Positions 28,262 through 37,061 of a stretch of 64,000 nt of DNA are shown here, piece after piece. The notes below the pieces were generated by a model. The model did no database searches. It was given only the letters and a program-made list of their open reading frames with translations, and had not been told where the DNA came from. The stretch's first letter is position 1; each line of letters begins with the position of its first letter. The translations under genes and the position numbers were made by a program. Source of the stretch: Gammaproteobacteria bacterium (GTDB taxonomy: Bacteria > Pseudomonadota > Gammaproteobacteria > GRL18); contig JADGEM010000001.1 in NCBI GenBank assembly GCA_016744375.1, forward strand, positions 62,001 through 126,000, in the 5' to 3' direction.

Positions 28262-31075
28262 TTATGACAAAGTTTTTAGTTTTTCAAGCTGTTCAGTAAG
28301 GCTATTGAGCTTACTTTGGGCATCTGATAATTTCTGGCGTTCCAGAGCAACTACTTTTTCTGGTGCGCGACTAACAAAATTTTCATTTGATAACTTGCCT
28401 TCAAGACTCTTAATAAAGCCCTGGCTAATATTAATTTCTTTGTTAAGTCTTTCTCTTTCAGCATTGACATCAATGAGACCAGCCATCGGGATAAGCACCT
28501 GCATCTCTCCTACAAGCGCAGTTGACGATTCAGGTACGGTATCCTCTTTTTCTAGCCAGGTAATGCTTTCTAATCGGGCCAATTTTTTCAGCATTTTTTC
28601 ATTGTTTAATAAATTTTCTTTATCAGATTCTGAGCCATTTTGTAATAAGACGTTGAGAAGCTTTCCAGGTTTAATATCATAGCCGCTGCGGATCTGACGG
28701 ACACCCAGTACAAATTGTTGCAGCCAGCTCATCTCATCTAAGGCGGATTGATCAATAATATCATTGTCAGGAGTAGGGTATTTCTGAAGCATAATAGTGT
28801 CTTCGGTAACTCCGGATAATGGCGCAACCCGCTGCCAGATTTCTTCAGTAATATAGGGCATAATTGGGTGAGTGATGCGCAGGAGATTTTCAAGCACGTG
28901 AACCAGGGTATAGCGAGTGCCCTGTTGTTGAGCTGAGCTTTCCTTATCCAGGGTTTCCTTGTTCGAGCTTAATACTGATTTTGAGAGCTCCAGATACCAG
29001 TCACAATATTCGTTCCAGGTGAATTCATAAATTGCCTTAGCTGCTAAATCAAGACGGTAAGTGTTCAGGGAATCAATCACTTGTTTTTTAGTTTCCTGAA
29101 GACGAGATAGGATCCATTTATCAGCAAGACTGAAGATCATGTCATTGTTTTTTTCTTTACCACCAATGCCGCAGTCATGGCCCTCAGTATTCATCAGTAC
29201 ATATCGGGAAGCATTCCATAGTTTGTTGCAAAAGTTGCGATAACCCTCAATTCGTCCCATATCGAATTTGATATCACGTCCCGTCGTTGCCTGGATTGCA
29301 AAGGTGAAACGTAAAGCATCGGTACCATAAGAAGGGATCCCTCCTTTAAATTCTTTGCGGGTTGCTTTTTCGATTTTTTTGGCCATTTGCGGCTGCATCA
29401 TGCCTCTGGTTCGTTTCTCAACCAGCGTTTCTAATTCGATACCATCAATTAAGTCGATAGGATCGAGGACATTACCCTTGGATTTAGACATTTTATGCCC
29501 ATGAGAATCTCTGACCAGTCCATGAACATAAACTTCTTTAAAAGGAACATTACCTGTAAATTTGAGTCCCATCATAATCATTCTGGCAACCCAGAAAAAG
29601 ATAATATCAAAGCCGGTTACTAAAACATTAGTCGGATAAAATGCATCAAATTCAGGTGTCTTCTCCGGCCACCCTAAAGTAGAGAAGGGCCATAAGGCAG
29701 AGGAAAACCAGGTATCAAGTACATCGTCATCTTGTCTTAGTTTTAAAGAGTTGTCTAACTGGTATTTTTCACGAACGGCTTGTTCATCATGCCCAACATA
29801 GACTTTGCCTTCATCGTCATACCAGGCAGGGATTCGATGCCCCCACCAGATTTGGCGAGAAATACACCAGTCTTCAATATTATTCATCCACTCAAAATAG
29901 GTGTTTTTCCAGTTGTCTGGAACAAATTTAATATCGCCGTCCTGGACGGCTTTAATGGCTGGCTCAGCCAAAGGAGCAACTTTTACATACCATTGATCAG
30001 TCAAATAAGGTTCAATCACAGCACCAGAACGATCGCCTCTTGGTACCATCAAACGATGATCTTTAATTTTTACCAGTAAACCAGACTGCTCCAGATCTTT
30101 GATGATGGCTTTGCGGGCCACGTAACGATCCATTCCCTGATATTTTTCAGGTGCATTATCATTGATAGCGGCATCCACAGTAAATATATTGATTATGTCC
30201 AGGTCATGCCGCTTGCCCATTTCATAGTCATTAAAGTCGTGTGCTGGTGTGATTTTGACACAGCCTGTTCCAAATTCAGGATCGACGTAATCATCAGCAA
30301 TAATCGGAATTTCTCTATCTGTTAATGGTAACTTTATGGTTTTACCAATTATAGCCTGATAACGCTCATCCTCAGGATGAACGGCGACAGCAGTATCACC
30401 TAACATTGTCTCTGGTCGTGTGGTGGCAACAATGAGTGAGTCACTGCCATCGCTTAAAGGATAGCGCATGTGCCAGAAGTGGCCATTTTCTTCTTCTGAA
30501 AAAACTTCTAAATCAGAAACCGCGGTATGTAACACCGGATCCCAGTTAACCAGTCGTTTACCGCGATAAATTAAATCTTCCTCATAAAGCTTTACAAAGA
30601 CTTCTTTAACCGCCTCAGAAAGGCCTTCATCCATAGTAAAACGTTCTCGTTGCCAATCCAGAGAAGCACCCATACGTCTGAGCTGCTTGGTAATGGTATT
30701 CCCTGACTCTTTCTTCCAGCTCCATGTTTTTTCAATAAATGCATCTCGTCCGACATCATGGCGAGTCTGACCTTCAGCATTTATAATGCGTTCAACCACC
30801 ATTTGTGTTGCGATGCCTGCATGGTCTGTACCTGGTTGCCAAAGTGTTTTGTCACCCTGCATTCGGTGAAATCGTGTCAGGGTGTCCATGATAGTATCTT
30901 GAAAAGCATGCCCCATATGCAGACTGCCTGTCACATTCGGTGGAGGGATCATAATGCAGTAACTGTCTTTTTTTGAAGTTTCAGTAGAGTTCAAATCAGG
31001 GGAGAAATAACCATTACTTTCCCAGGTTTCATACCAGCGTTGTTCTATTGCATGGGGATTGTATATTTTTTCCAT
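28262..31075 (-). CDS. valS: Valyl-tRNA synthetase
   Basis: Charges tRNA-Val with valine; class I synthetase with editing. The 937 residues are the usual size. Landmarks in order: HIGH-type motif HMGH at 53-56 ([13 protein letters not shown]), editing domain with [13 protein letters not shown], catalytic KMSKS in [15 protein letters not shown], anticodon-binding domain, and the C-terminal coiled-coil arm ([20 protein letters not shown]). The place downstream of pepA and holC is the E. coli order; here an extra gene intervenes between holC and valS. ATG 31075 gives the standard [11 protein letters not shown] start. Confidence 0.98.
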   Translation of the reverse strand: MEKIYNPHAIEQRWYETWESNGYFSPDLNSTETSKKDSYCIMIPPPNVTGSLHMGHAFQDTIMDTLTRFHRMQGDKTLWQPGTDHAGIATQMVVERIINAEGQTRHDVGRDAFIEKTWSWKKESGNTITKQLRRMGASLDWQRERFTMDEGLSEAVKEVFVKLYEEDLIYRGKRLVNWDPVLHTAVSDLEVFSEEENGHFWHMRYPLSDGSDSLIVATTRPETMLGDTAVAVHPEDERYQAIIGKTIKLPLTDREIPIIADDYVDPEFGTGCVKITPAHDFNDYEMGKRHDLDIINIFTVDAAINDNAPEKYQGMDRYVARKAIIKDLEQSGLLVKIKDHRLMVPRGDRSGAVIEPYLTDQWYVKVAPLAEPAIKAVQDGDIKFVPDNWKNTYFEWMNNIEDWCISRQIWWGHRIPAWYDDEGKVYVGHDEQAVREKYQLDNSLKLRQDDDVLDTWFSSALWPFSTLGWPEKTPEFDAFYPTNVLVTGFDIIFFWVARMIMMGLKFTGNVPFKEVYVHGLVRDSHGHKMSKSKGNVLDPIDLIDGIELETLVEKRTRGMMQPQMAKKIEKATRKEFKGGIPSYGTDALRFTFAIQATTGRDIKFDMGRIEGYRNFCNKLWNASRYVLMNTEGHDCGIGGKEKNNDMIFSLADKWILSRLQETKKQVIDSLNTYRLDLAAKAIYEFTWNEYCDWYLELSKSVLSSNKETLDKESSAQQQGTRYTLVHVLENLLRITHPIMPYITEEIWQRVAPLSGVTEDTIMLQKYPTPDNDIIDQSALDEMSWLQQFVLGVRQIRSGYDIKPGKLLNVLLQNGSESDKENLLNNEKMLKKLARLESITWLEKEDTVPESSTALVGEMQVLIPMAGLIDVNAERERLNKEINISQGFIKSLEGKLSNENFVSRAPEKVVALERQKLSDAQSKLNSLTEQLEKLKTLS

Positions 31076-31259
31076 AGTTGCGGTTTTCTCTCAAATATTA
31101 GTTTTTCTGAATGAATTTGTCTGAATAGGACAGAAAAATTAGACCTGATATTATAGTATGATCTCTGGGGAAAGGTAATACTTTTATGCAGACAATTTGC
31201 TTGTCTGCATTATAAATAATTTCTACGTGACTTTAAGGCGAGGTTGATTATGAAAGTGC

Positions 31260-32030
31260 TTACTTCTTAGGCAGGTTATCAAATAGCTCGTTAATTTCAG
31301 ATTTTACTGAATCCAGTAGACTGGTTTTGAGTTCATTGATTTTTGTTTCAATTTGTTTTGTCATCTGTTTTTTCAATTGTGCTTTTAATTGATTCATTTG
31401 AATATTTTTGGATTCACTTTGTTCAAACTTGTGCAGATGCTCTGGTTCAGTAATAGAAGCGACTTTCTGTTCTAACTCTTTTACTGAATCAGCAAAACCA
31501 TCCATATCAAACTGATCATCATCATCATCAAAATCAGAAATATAATTATCCAGATCGACTGAGTTAGAGCCATCAGCAGGTGAAGAGCCATCAGCGGGTA
31601 AAGAGCCATCAGCAAGCAAAAAGTCTTTAGCTGGAGATGTATCTCTGTCACCCTGCAAAGTTAAAGAATCAAAGTCAGAAAGAGACTCGCCAATGGGCAC
31701 AGGGTCTGTTTCGTTCTCATCAACAACTGTAATCGTTCCGTTAAGCACAGGTAGGTTAATCGGAGATATTGCATCGTTGTTATAAGGAATATCTGCTTGT
31801 TGAATTGGGTATTCAAACTGATCTGAATTGTCTTTATCAACTGTTTTTAGTGTCGGAATTATTTCTTCGTCAGCTGTATTTTCTGAATCGTCAATTGATT
31901 GCTTGATCAATTGCTCAGCAGATTTTAAGTTGATCCCTTCTTTATCAAGCAAGCCTTTCAAATCACCCATGGCTGAGGTAAACCGGCTGCCCTTGTTGTT
32001 GTCTTCGTCATTCACAAATAATGATACCAA
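31260..32030 (-). CDS. Acidic low-complexity protein between holC and valS
   Basis: 256 residues from TTG 32030; the start is uncertain because the nearest in-frame ATG is 31970 and neither has a clear ribosome site. The protein is strongly acidic, with a run of five Asp (FDDDDDQFD) and three tandem xPADGS-type repeats in the middle, then a Lys/Gln-rich helical C-terminus (LKAQLKKQMTKQIETKINEL) likely to form a coiled coil. There is no signal peptide and no recognised domain. A similarly placed DNA polymerase III subunit chi-linked hypothetical gene is common in this order, but I cannot assign a role. Confidence 0.6.
   Translation of the reverse strand: MVSLFVNDEDNNKGSRFTSAMGDLKGLLDKEGINLKSAEQLIKQSIDDSENTADEEIIPTLKTVDKDNSDQFEYPIQQADIPYNNDAISPINLPVLNGTITVVDENETDPVPIGESLSDFDSLTLQGDRDTSPAKDFLLADGSLPADGSSPADGSNSVDLDNYISDFDDDDDQFDMDGFADSVKELEQKVASITEPEHLHKFEQSESKNIQMNQLKAQLKKQMTKQIETKINELKTSLLDSVKSEINELFDNLPKK
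31567..31620 (+). repeat. Three tandem 18-bp repeats inside the acidic protein gene
   Basis: Units GAGCCATCAGCAGGTGAA, GAGCCATCAGCGGGTAAA and GAGCCATCAGCAAGCAAA stand head to tail. On the minus strand they encode LLADGS, LPADGS and SPADGS. Being a multiple of three bases, changes in copy number keep the frame. Confidence 0.8.
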
Positions 32031-32048
32031 AATAGATAATTGTAACTA

Positions 32049-32486
32049 CTATAAATCATACTTATTCAAAGTATAACCCTGCTGAAGGTAGGAACGATAG
32101 CGACTTCTGGCAATTTCTTTTTCATCGCTCTCTTTGCCTACTAATTCCGCTACCCGCTCAAATTGTTTAAAAAAAACGGGTATGTTTGCTGTTAAGTTTA
32201 TTAATAAATGTTTATACGAGCTCGAGACTTCATCATTACTGATAATAACAGGGTACGGATATGAAGTTTCAATATCTGTTTTATTCAGTCGATTTTCATG
32301 AGCAATAAAACTATCTGTTTTAAATGTCCACAAAAGGTCATCCAGCTGCTGAGCTTGATCTGAAGACTCTGTGTAGATAAATACATTCATTTGTTGAGTC
32401 AGTGCTTTTTCACAGAGTTGACAAACCATCTGGTTAATATTTCGATGTGAACTTTCACCTAAGATGTAAAAATCAATTTGTGTCAT
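32049..32486 (-). CDS. holC: DNA polymerase III subunit chi
   Basis: Clamp-loader accessory protein that links the replicase to single-strand binding protein. The 145 residues match the family. The N-terminus MTQIDFYILGESS and the fold-typical segments VFIYTESSDQAQQLDDLLWTF and HENRLN are recognisable. It lies 4 bases after pepA, the arrangement seen in E. coli, which supports the call. Confidence 0.88.
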   Translation of the reverse strand: MTQIDFYILGESSHRNINQMVCQLCEKALTQQMNVFIYTESSDQAQQLDDLLWTFKTDSFIAHENRLNKTDIETSYPYPVIISNDEVSSSYKHLLINLTANIPVFFKQFERVAELVGKESDEKEIARSRYRSYLQQGYTLNKYDL

Positions 32487-32490
32487 TTTG

Positions 32491-33984
32491 TTAGTTTTCT
32501 AATTGATCAATGACATATTGGGTTAATAAGGAGACCGGGCGACCGGTAGATCCCTTGTTTGCACCTGATTCCCAGGCTATACCAGCAATATCAAGATGTG
32601 CCCAATTGTACTTTTTGCAAAAAGCAGAAAGAAAAACAGCCGCAGTGACAGAACCGGCTTCTTTACCGCCGATATTGGCTAAATCTGCAAAATTACTCTT
32701 TAATTGTTCCTGGTATTCATCCCATAAAGGCATTTCCCAAACTCGGTCACCAGTTACCTTCCCGGCGTTAAGCAGCTCGTGACATAAGGGGCTGTGGTTA
32801 CTGTATAATGCAGCGGCATGTTTACCCAGGGCTACGACACAGGCGCCGGTCAGTGTTGCCACATCTATAACAACGGATGGGTTAAAGCGTTCGCAATAAC
32901 TTAGAGCATCACACAATATCAGTCGACCTTCGGCATCTGTATTTAATACCTCTATGGTGGTTCCAGAATAGCTTGTAATAATATCACCAGGTTTACTAGC
33001 CAGTCCATCAGGGAGATTTTCAGTTGCCGGTATGACTGCAACAATATTTACTTCAAGTTGTAATTCAGCGATAGCATTGAGCGTGCCGAGTACTGTGGCT
33101 GCACCGCACATATCATATTTCATTTCATCCATGGCGGCTCCGGGTTTTAATGAAATACCTCCGGAATCAAATGTAACTCCCTTACCAACAAGACAGATTG
33201 GTGGGGTTGTTGGATCACCGTTTAAAAAATTCATGACGATTAATTTTGCTGGTTGACGACTGCCTTTTGAAACGGATAGAAAGGCATTCATACCCATTTC
33301 TTCTAATTGTTCCTCTTCAAAAATCTCTGCACTGAGGTTGGAATAGACGCGACTGAGGTTTTTGGCTCGTTCGGCCAGGTAAGAAGGGGTGCAGATATTA
33401 CCGGGCATATTACCCAGATCTTTGGCCACTTTTATACCCTGGGTAATCGCCATTCCTTCACGTACTGCCTGTTCACCATCAGCCAGATCACGGCGGTTTG
33501 GGACGGTTAGGACAATTTTTCTCAAAGGACGTCGTGCAGTGTCTTTTTTACTTTTGAGTTGATCAAATCGATAAAGTGAATTTTGTGCGGCTTCAATTGC
33601 ATGACGAATCCGTTGGGAGCTGCTGCATCCCTTTACTGGGAGTTCAGTCAGATAAAAAACGGCTTCCATTGAGCCGGTATCATTTAAAGTGCTGACGGCA
33701 TGGGAAATGATTTTTCGATATTGAGTAAAGTTAAGATCACGTTCACGACCACAGCCAACCAATAAAATGCGATCGCAGAGTGTATTGCCAATATTATGTA
33801 ACAATAAAGTTTGTCCTGCTTTGCCTTCTAAATCGCCTCGTCGGATCAGGCTGGAGATGTAACCGTCGGTTAAATCATCCAGTCTCTGAGCTGAAGGGGT
33901 TAATCGCCTGGGCTCATAAACTCCAACAACAACACAGGCGGTGCGTTGTTTCTCAGGGCTTCCGCTTTTTACACTAAATTCCAT
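32491..33984 (-). CDS. pepA: Cytosol leucyl aminopeptidase (M17)
   Basis: Hexameric dizinc or dimanganese aminopeptidase; in E. coli it also binds DNA in Xer recombination. 497 residues. Metal and catalytic residues are all present: Lys268, Asp273, Lys280 ([14 protein letters not shown]), Asp291, Asp350, Glu352 and Arg354 (NTDAEGRL), each two positions off E. coli numbering. ATG 33984 starts the typical MEFSVKSG. It is the first gene of pepA-holC and is divergent from lptF, as in E. coli. Confidence 0.97.
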   Translation of the reverse strand: MEFSVKSGSPEKQRTACVVVGVYEPRRLTPSAQRLDDLTDGYISSLIRRGDLEGKAGQTLLLHNIGNTLCDRILLVGCGRERDLNFTQYRKIISHAVSTLNDTGSMEAVFYLTELPVKGCSSSQRIRHAIEAAQNSLYRFDQLKSKKDTARRPLRKIVLTVPNRRDLADGEQAVREGMAITQGIKVAKDLGNMPGNICTPSYLAERAKNLSRVYSNLSAEIFEEEQLEEMGMNAFLSVSKGSRQPAKLIVMNFLNGDPTTPPICLVGKGVTFDSGGISLKPGAAMDEMKYDMCGAATVLGTLNAIAELQLEVNIVAVIPATENLPDGLASKPGDIITSYSGTTIEVLNTDAEGRLILCDALSYCERFNPSVVIDVATLTGACVVALGKHAAALYSNHSPLCHELLNAGKVTGDRVWEMPLWDEYQEQLKSNFADLANIGGKEAGSVTAAVFLSAFCKKYNWAHLDIAGIAWESGANKGSTGRPVSLLTQYVIDQLEN

Positions 33985-34366
33985 GTTGACTCCATAGCGA
34001 TATAATCAATATCTCAGTAAAAAGGCTATTGCCTTCAATTTTTGTACTTTGCGTGTAACTAAATGAAAAAATGCTTGTCAGATAGTTTGTCTCATTATGT
34101 ATTCTATTTTTTTTATTGTAAGATAGAACTCTGACTCAGTTGTTATTAATGTTAATTCATCAATGCCTGACAGGGCGAATAATAATCGTTCTAAAATATA
34201 TTTATATAAGTAGTTTAACTAATAATTTAAACAAATCCAGTAAAATATACAATTATGTGGCCAAACGGCTTGGAAATGCTGAAATATGTCTTTCAAGTTA
34301 TTCGGGTATCTATGTAAATGATGCCTTTAATTAGCATCTAAATGACTTATTGCAAAGGGCAATAGA
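33985..34366. other. Divergent pepA/lptF intergenic region
   Basis: 382 AT-rich bases between divergent genes; it must hold promoters for both. I found no promoter with both elements convincing. A 64-codon open frame at 34140-34334 has no ribosome site and no protein-like composition, so I do not call it. A ribosome site (AAAGGG, 34354-34359) for lptF is the only clear element. Confidence 0.5.
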
Positions 34367-35494
34367 TTGATAATCAGAGATTATGTAATAAAAGAGGTAA
34401 TAAGAACATTTGCCGGGGTTTTTCTCGTGCTGTTTCTCATAATACTGAGTACCCAGTTACTTCGCGCTCTTTCTGCAGTTGCTGAGGGTAAAATTGCACT
34501 TGATTTTCTTTTTTCTCTTCTCTTTTTAAAAAATGTGGCCAGTTTAACTCTTATTCTTCCTTTAACACTGTTTATATCAATTTTGCTTGCTCTGAGTCGA
34601 CTTTACAAAGACAGTGAAATGGTTGCTCTCTCTGCTTGTGGTATCGGTCCAGGGACATTGCTAAAAAGTATTTCAATCATCCTCTTTTCATTTATTTTTC
34701 TTGAAATTACTCTGGCCCTGGTGCTTGCGCCATGGGCCAGTAATAAAATACAACAGGCAGAGGAGTCTTTTAAAGCAGAAGCGGACATAGAGTTGATCAC
34801 ACCTGGGCAGTTTAACGTTGCGGATGGTGGGCAACGTGTTTTATATGCCCAGGATATGCCGGGACCTACTCGATTAAATAATGTATTTCTGCACGTTGAC
34901 AATGGTGATACCAGTAGTGTCATGGCATCAGATGATGCCAACATAGTCACTGACAAGAGACAAGGAGCTCGTTATATCGTTTTTCAAAATGGTAATCGTT
35001 ATGATGGCACCGCCGGTTCACTGGAATATCGGTTTATTAAATATAAAGATTATGGTGTTTTACTGGAGGGTAAAATTCTGGGTAATATGACTCTTGATAG
35101 AGAATCGATTCCTTCTACTGAATTATGGAACAGTCAAAAATTAAGTCATAAGGTTGAGCTTCAATGGCGTATTTCACAGATTATAATGATGATAATTCTT
35201 GCCTTACTTGCAGTACCTCTCAGTAAAAGTGCACCACGGCAAGGGCGTTATGCAAAAATGGCACTTGCTATTCTTTTGTATGTCGCTTACTCAAATTTAC
35301 TGGTTGTTGCAATGAACTGGGTGAGAAAAGGCTTAGTAGAACCGCTGATTGGTATGTGGTGGGTGCATATTATCTTCTTTACATTATTTGGGGTATTATT
35401 TGTTCGTCAGATGGGATGGTTAAGCCGTTTAAAACGCAACACATATAATGCACTTCATTGCCCAAATGAATTTGACGAATTGGTTAAACGCTGA
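34367..35494 (+). CDS. lptF: LPS export permease LptF
   Basis: Half of the LptFG inner-membrane complex that extracts lipopolysaccharide for transport to the outer membrane. 375 residues: N-terminal transmembrane helices (TFAGVFLVLFLIILSTQLLR; LILPLTLFISILLALSRLYKDSEM), a periplasmic beta-jellyroll (about 130-260) and C-terminal helices. The motif SRLYKDSEMVALSACG is typical of LptF/G. The start is a TTG 7 bases after AAAGGG. Divergence from pepA is the conserved context, but the expected lptG does not follow; a Sel1 gene and a YqiA remnant do. Confidence 0.93.
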   Translation: MIIRDYVIKEVIRTFAGVFLVLFLIILSTQLLRALSAVAEGKIALDFLFSLLFLKNVASLTLILPLTLFISILLALSRLYKDSEMVALSACGIGPGTLLKSISIILFSFIFLEITLALVLAPWASNKIQQAEESFKAEADIELITPGQFNVADGGQRVLYAQDMPGPTRLNNVFLHVDNGDTSSVMASDDANIVTDKRQGARYIVFQNGNRYDGTAGSLEYRFIKYKDYGVLLEGKILGNMTLDRESIPSTELWNSQKLSHKVELQWRISQIIMMIILALLAVPLSKSAPRQGRYAKMALAILLYVAYSNLLVVAMNWVRKGLVEPLIGMWWVHIIFFTLFGVLFVRQMGWLSRLKRNTYNALHCPNEFDELVKR

Positions 35495-35553
35495 CTTTGT
35501 TTATTATTTGACGAGCATTAATTTGTATTAATTTTGGAACAAAAGGAAAACTA

Positions 35554-36015
35554 ATGAAATATCTTACAATGTTATTCTTGCTGCTTATCAGCCAGTCTGT
35601 ATTGGCCAATAGCTGCATTGATTTAGTACAAAGTAAAGATTTCTATGAAGCAGCAGATATCTGTAGTTCGATGGCAGAAAAAGGAGACCGTGATGCTCAA
35701 TTTGCATTGGCTGTTATGTATTATCAGGGCAATGGTGTCATGAGTGATATGAGTAAAGCACAAAAATGGATGCGTGAGGCTGCACAGAAAAACCATAATC
35801 AGGCACAATACAATCTGGGGATTATGCGGGCAAATGGGCGGGGTGGAAGTGCTGACCTTGTTGAAGCTTATGCATGGTTGAAAATTTCTGAGGACAATGG
35901 TTATTCTGCTGCAGCTGATTCAGTGTCACAATTAGGAAGTGAGTTATCTTCTGGTGAGAAAAAATCAGCCCTGGAAAAAATTAAAGCAATAAAAGATGAG
36001 TTTAAATTAGAATAA
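35554..36015 (+). CDS. Exported Sel1-repeat protein
   Basis: 153 residues with a Sec signal peptide (MKYLTMLFLLLISQSVLA, cut before NSCID) and two or three Sel1/TPR-like repeats (AQFALAVMYYQGNGVMSDMS; AQYNLGIMRANGRGG...EAYAWLKIS). Such proteins are periplasmic adaptors in protein-protein contacts. AAAGGAA gives a good ribosome site for ATG 35554. It sits where lptG would be expected, 59 bases after lptF. Confidence 0.85.
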   Translation: MKYLTMLFLLLISQSVLANSCIDLVQSKDFYEAADICSSMAEKGDRDAQFALAVMYYQGNGVMSDMSKAQKWMREAAQKNHNQAQYNLGIMRANGRGGSADLVEAYAWLKISEDNGYSAAADSVSQLGSELSSGEKKSALEKIKAIKDEFKLE

Positions 36016-36053
36016 ACAGATTTAGGCTAGCTGGTATAAGAAGTATACTAACA

Positions 36054-36242
36054 ATGTTATTTATTTATATTCACGGTTTTAATAGTTCGCCGCAATCCTA
36101 TAAGGCTCAGTATTTGAAGGCAATCCGCCCTCAGGATGAGTTCCTTGCTCCTCAACTGATTGTTGAACAAGGTGGTGATCATTCATTTCAGAATTTTCAG
36201 CTGCATTGCGATGCTATTTATCAATTTTTAAAGGGTGAATAG
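36054..36242 (+). pseudogene. yqiA: Internally deleted YqiA-type esterase remnant
   Basis: 62 codons. The first ~35 residues (MLFIYIHGFNSSPQSYKAQY...APQL) match the N-terminus of YqiA, an alpha/beta-hydrolase-fold esterase of about 190 residues, and the last ~25 (EQGGDHSFQNFQLHCDAIYQF) match its C-terminus including the catalytic His motif. The ~130 residues between, with the nucleophile elbow GSSLGG, are absent, and the two ends are joined in frame. So the frame is intact but the enzyme cannot be active. The comparison is from memory of the E. coli protein. The neighbouring genes are unrelated. Confidence 0.75.
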
Positions 36243-36263
36243 AGATTTATTCAGGCTAAAGCT

Positions 36264-36863
36264 TTAATAAAGTTTATTTCTCTTTGGTTTTTTTGGGGTT
36301 GAGACAATACGAGTCCGCGTCAATATATCCTGTAAGCTTCGATTTTTTTTGTCAATGAGCATCCAGAAAAGCCCGAAAAAACCGATAATAAATGCGCTGT
36401 ATTGAAAAGGTGCAGGAAGTATTTCATTGTTCATTAGTTGTTGATATGCAAATAATGAAAGGAGCCAGGGGGTACCGGAAACCAAAAATCTGAGCAATGT
36501 CTGAACCCAGTTAAGACTTTGTCCACCCTCCGTTTCTAACCTGAGAGACCAGCTCCTTAAACCCAGAGTTTGACCTCCATGAGTCCAGAACCAGGCAAAA
36601 AAGAACCAGGTAACAAAAAACAGGTAACTGTAAAAAACAGGACCGGAAAATTCGGTCGTGCTCAGATTGTTTTTTTGACTGGCATCAATATCAATAAAAA
36701 TCTGAGCGGGGATGATATAAACAAAGCCAGCCACTAGCCAGACTGCACAGAGCAGCATAAAATCATATAGCCAACAACCTAACAATTTAAAAAAAGAAGC
36801 AGCAGGCAAGTCTTTTGATTCAGTCGCCTGATCTTCAGATGGACTTTGTTTTTTCTCACTCAT
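36264..36863 (-). CDS. RDD-family membrane protein
   Basis: 199 residues with three to four transmembrane helices. The RDD-type features are present: a first helix after GCWLYDF, a long loop, then the block THGGQTLGLRSWSLRLETEGG and the C-terminal DKKNRSLQDILTRTRIV. Function is unknown for most family members; some are linked to ion homeostasis. In many gammaproteobacteria an RDD gene lies next to lptG, which fits the idea that lptG has been lost from this spot. It is convergent with the YqiA remnant. Confidence 0.85.
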   Translation of the reverse strand: MSEKKQSPSEDQATESKDLPAASFFKLLGCWLYDFMLLCAVWLVAGFVYIIPAQIFIDIDASQKNNLSTTEFSGPVFYSYLFFVTWFFFAWFWTHGGQTLGLRSWSLRLETEGGQSLNWVQTLLRFLVSGTPWLLSLFAYQQLMNNEILPAPFQYSAFIIGFFGLFWMLIDKKNRSLQDILTRTRIVSTPKKPKRNKLY

Positions 36864-37061
36864 AATTACCGCTCTGTGTCGAATGTCTGATCCGGGAAAA
36901 GCGCCCAGGACATCACAATTTATAGAATAACTAAAATTAAGTAAATTATTTTACTTTTTTTCTTATAATTTAAATAGTCTTCACCCCAAAATGCTCAGTT
37001 TTTGCTAGAATATGAGGCTTATCCGTTATCTTTCATGTTATCTTTAAAAAGAGACCAGCAA

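Noticed and set aside
34140-34334. 64-codon open frame upstream of lptF
   Set aside because: No ribosome site, composition typical of AT-rich non-coding DNA, and no recognisable domain.
37002-37061. PurL start at TTG 37002
   Set aside because: Adds 20 residues without family similarity; ATG 37062 begins the conserved N-terminus.
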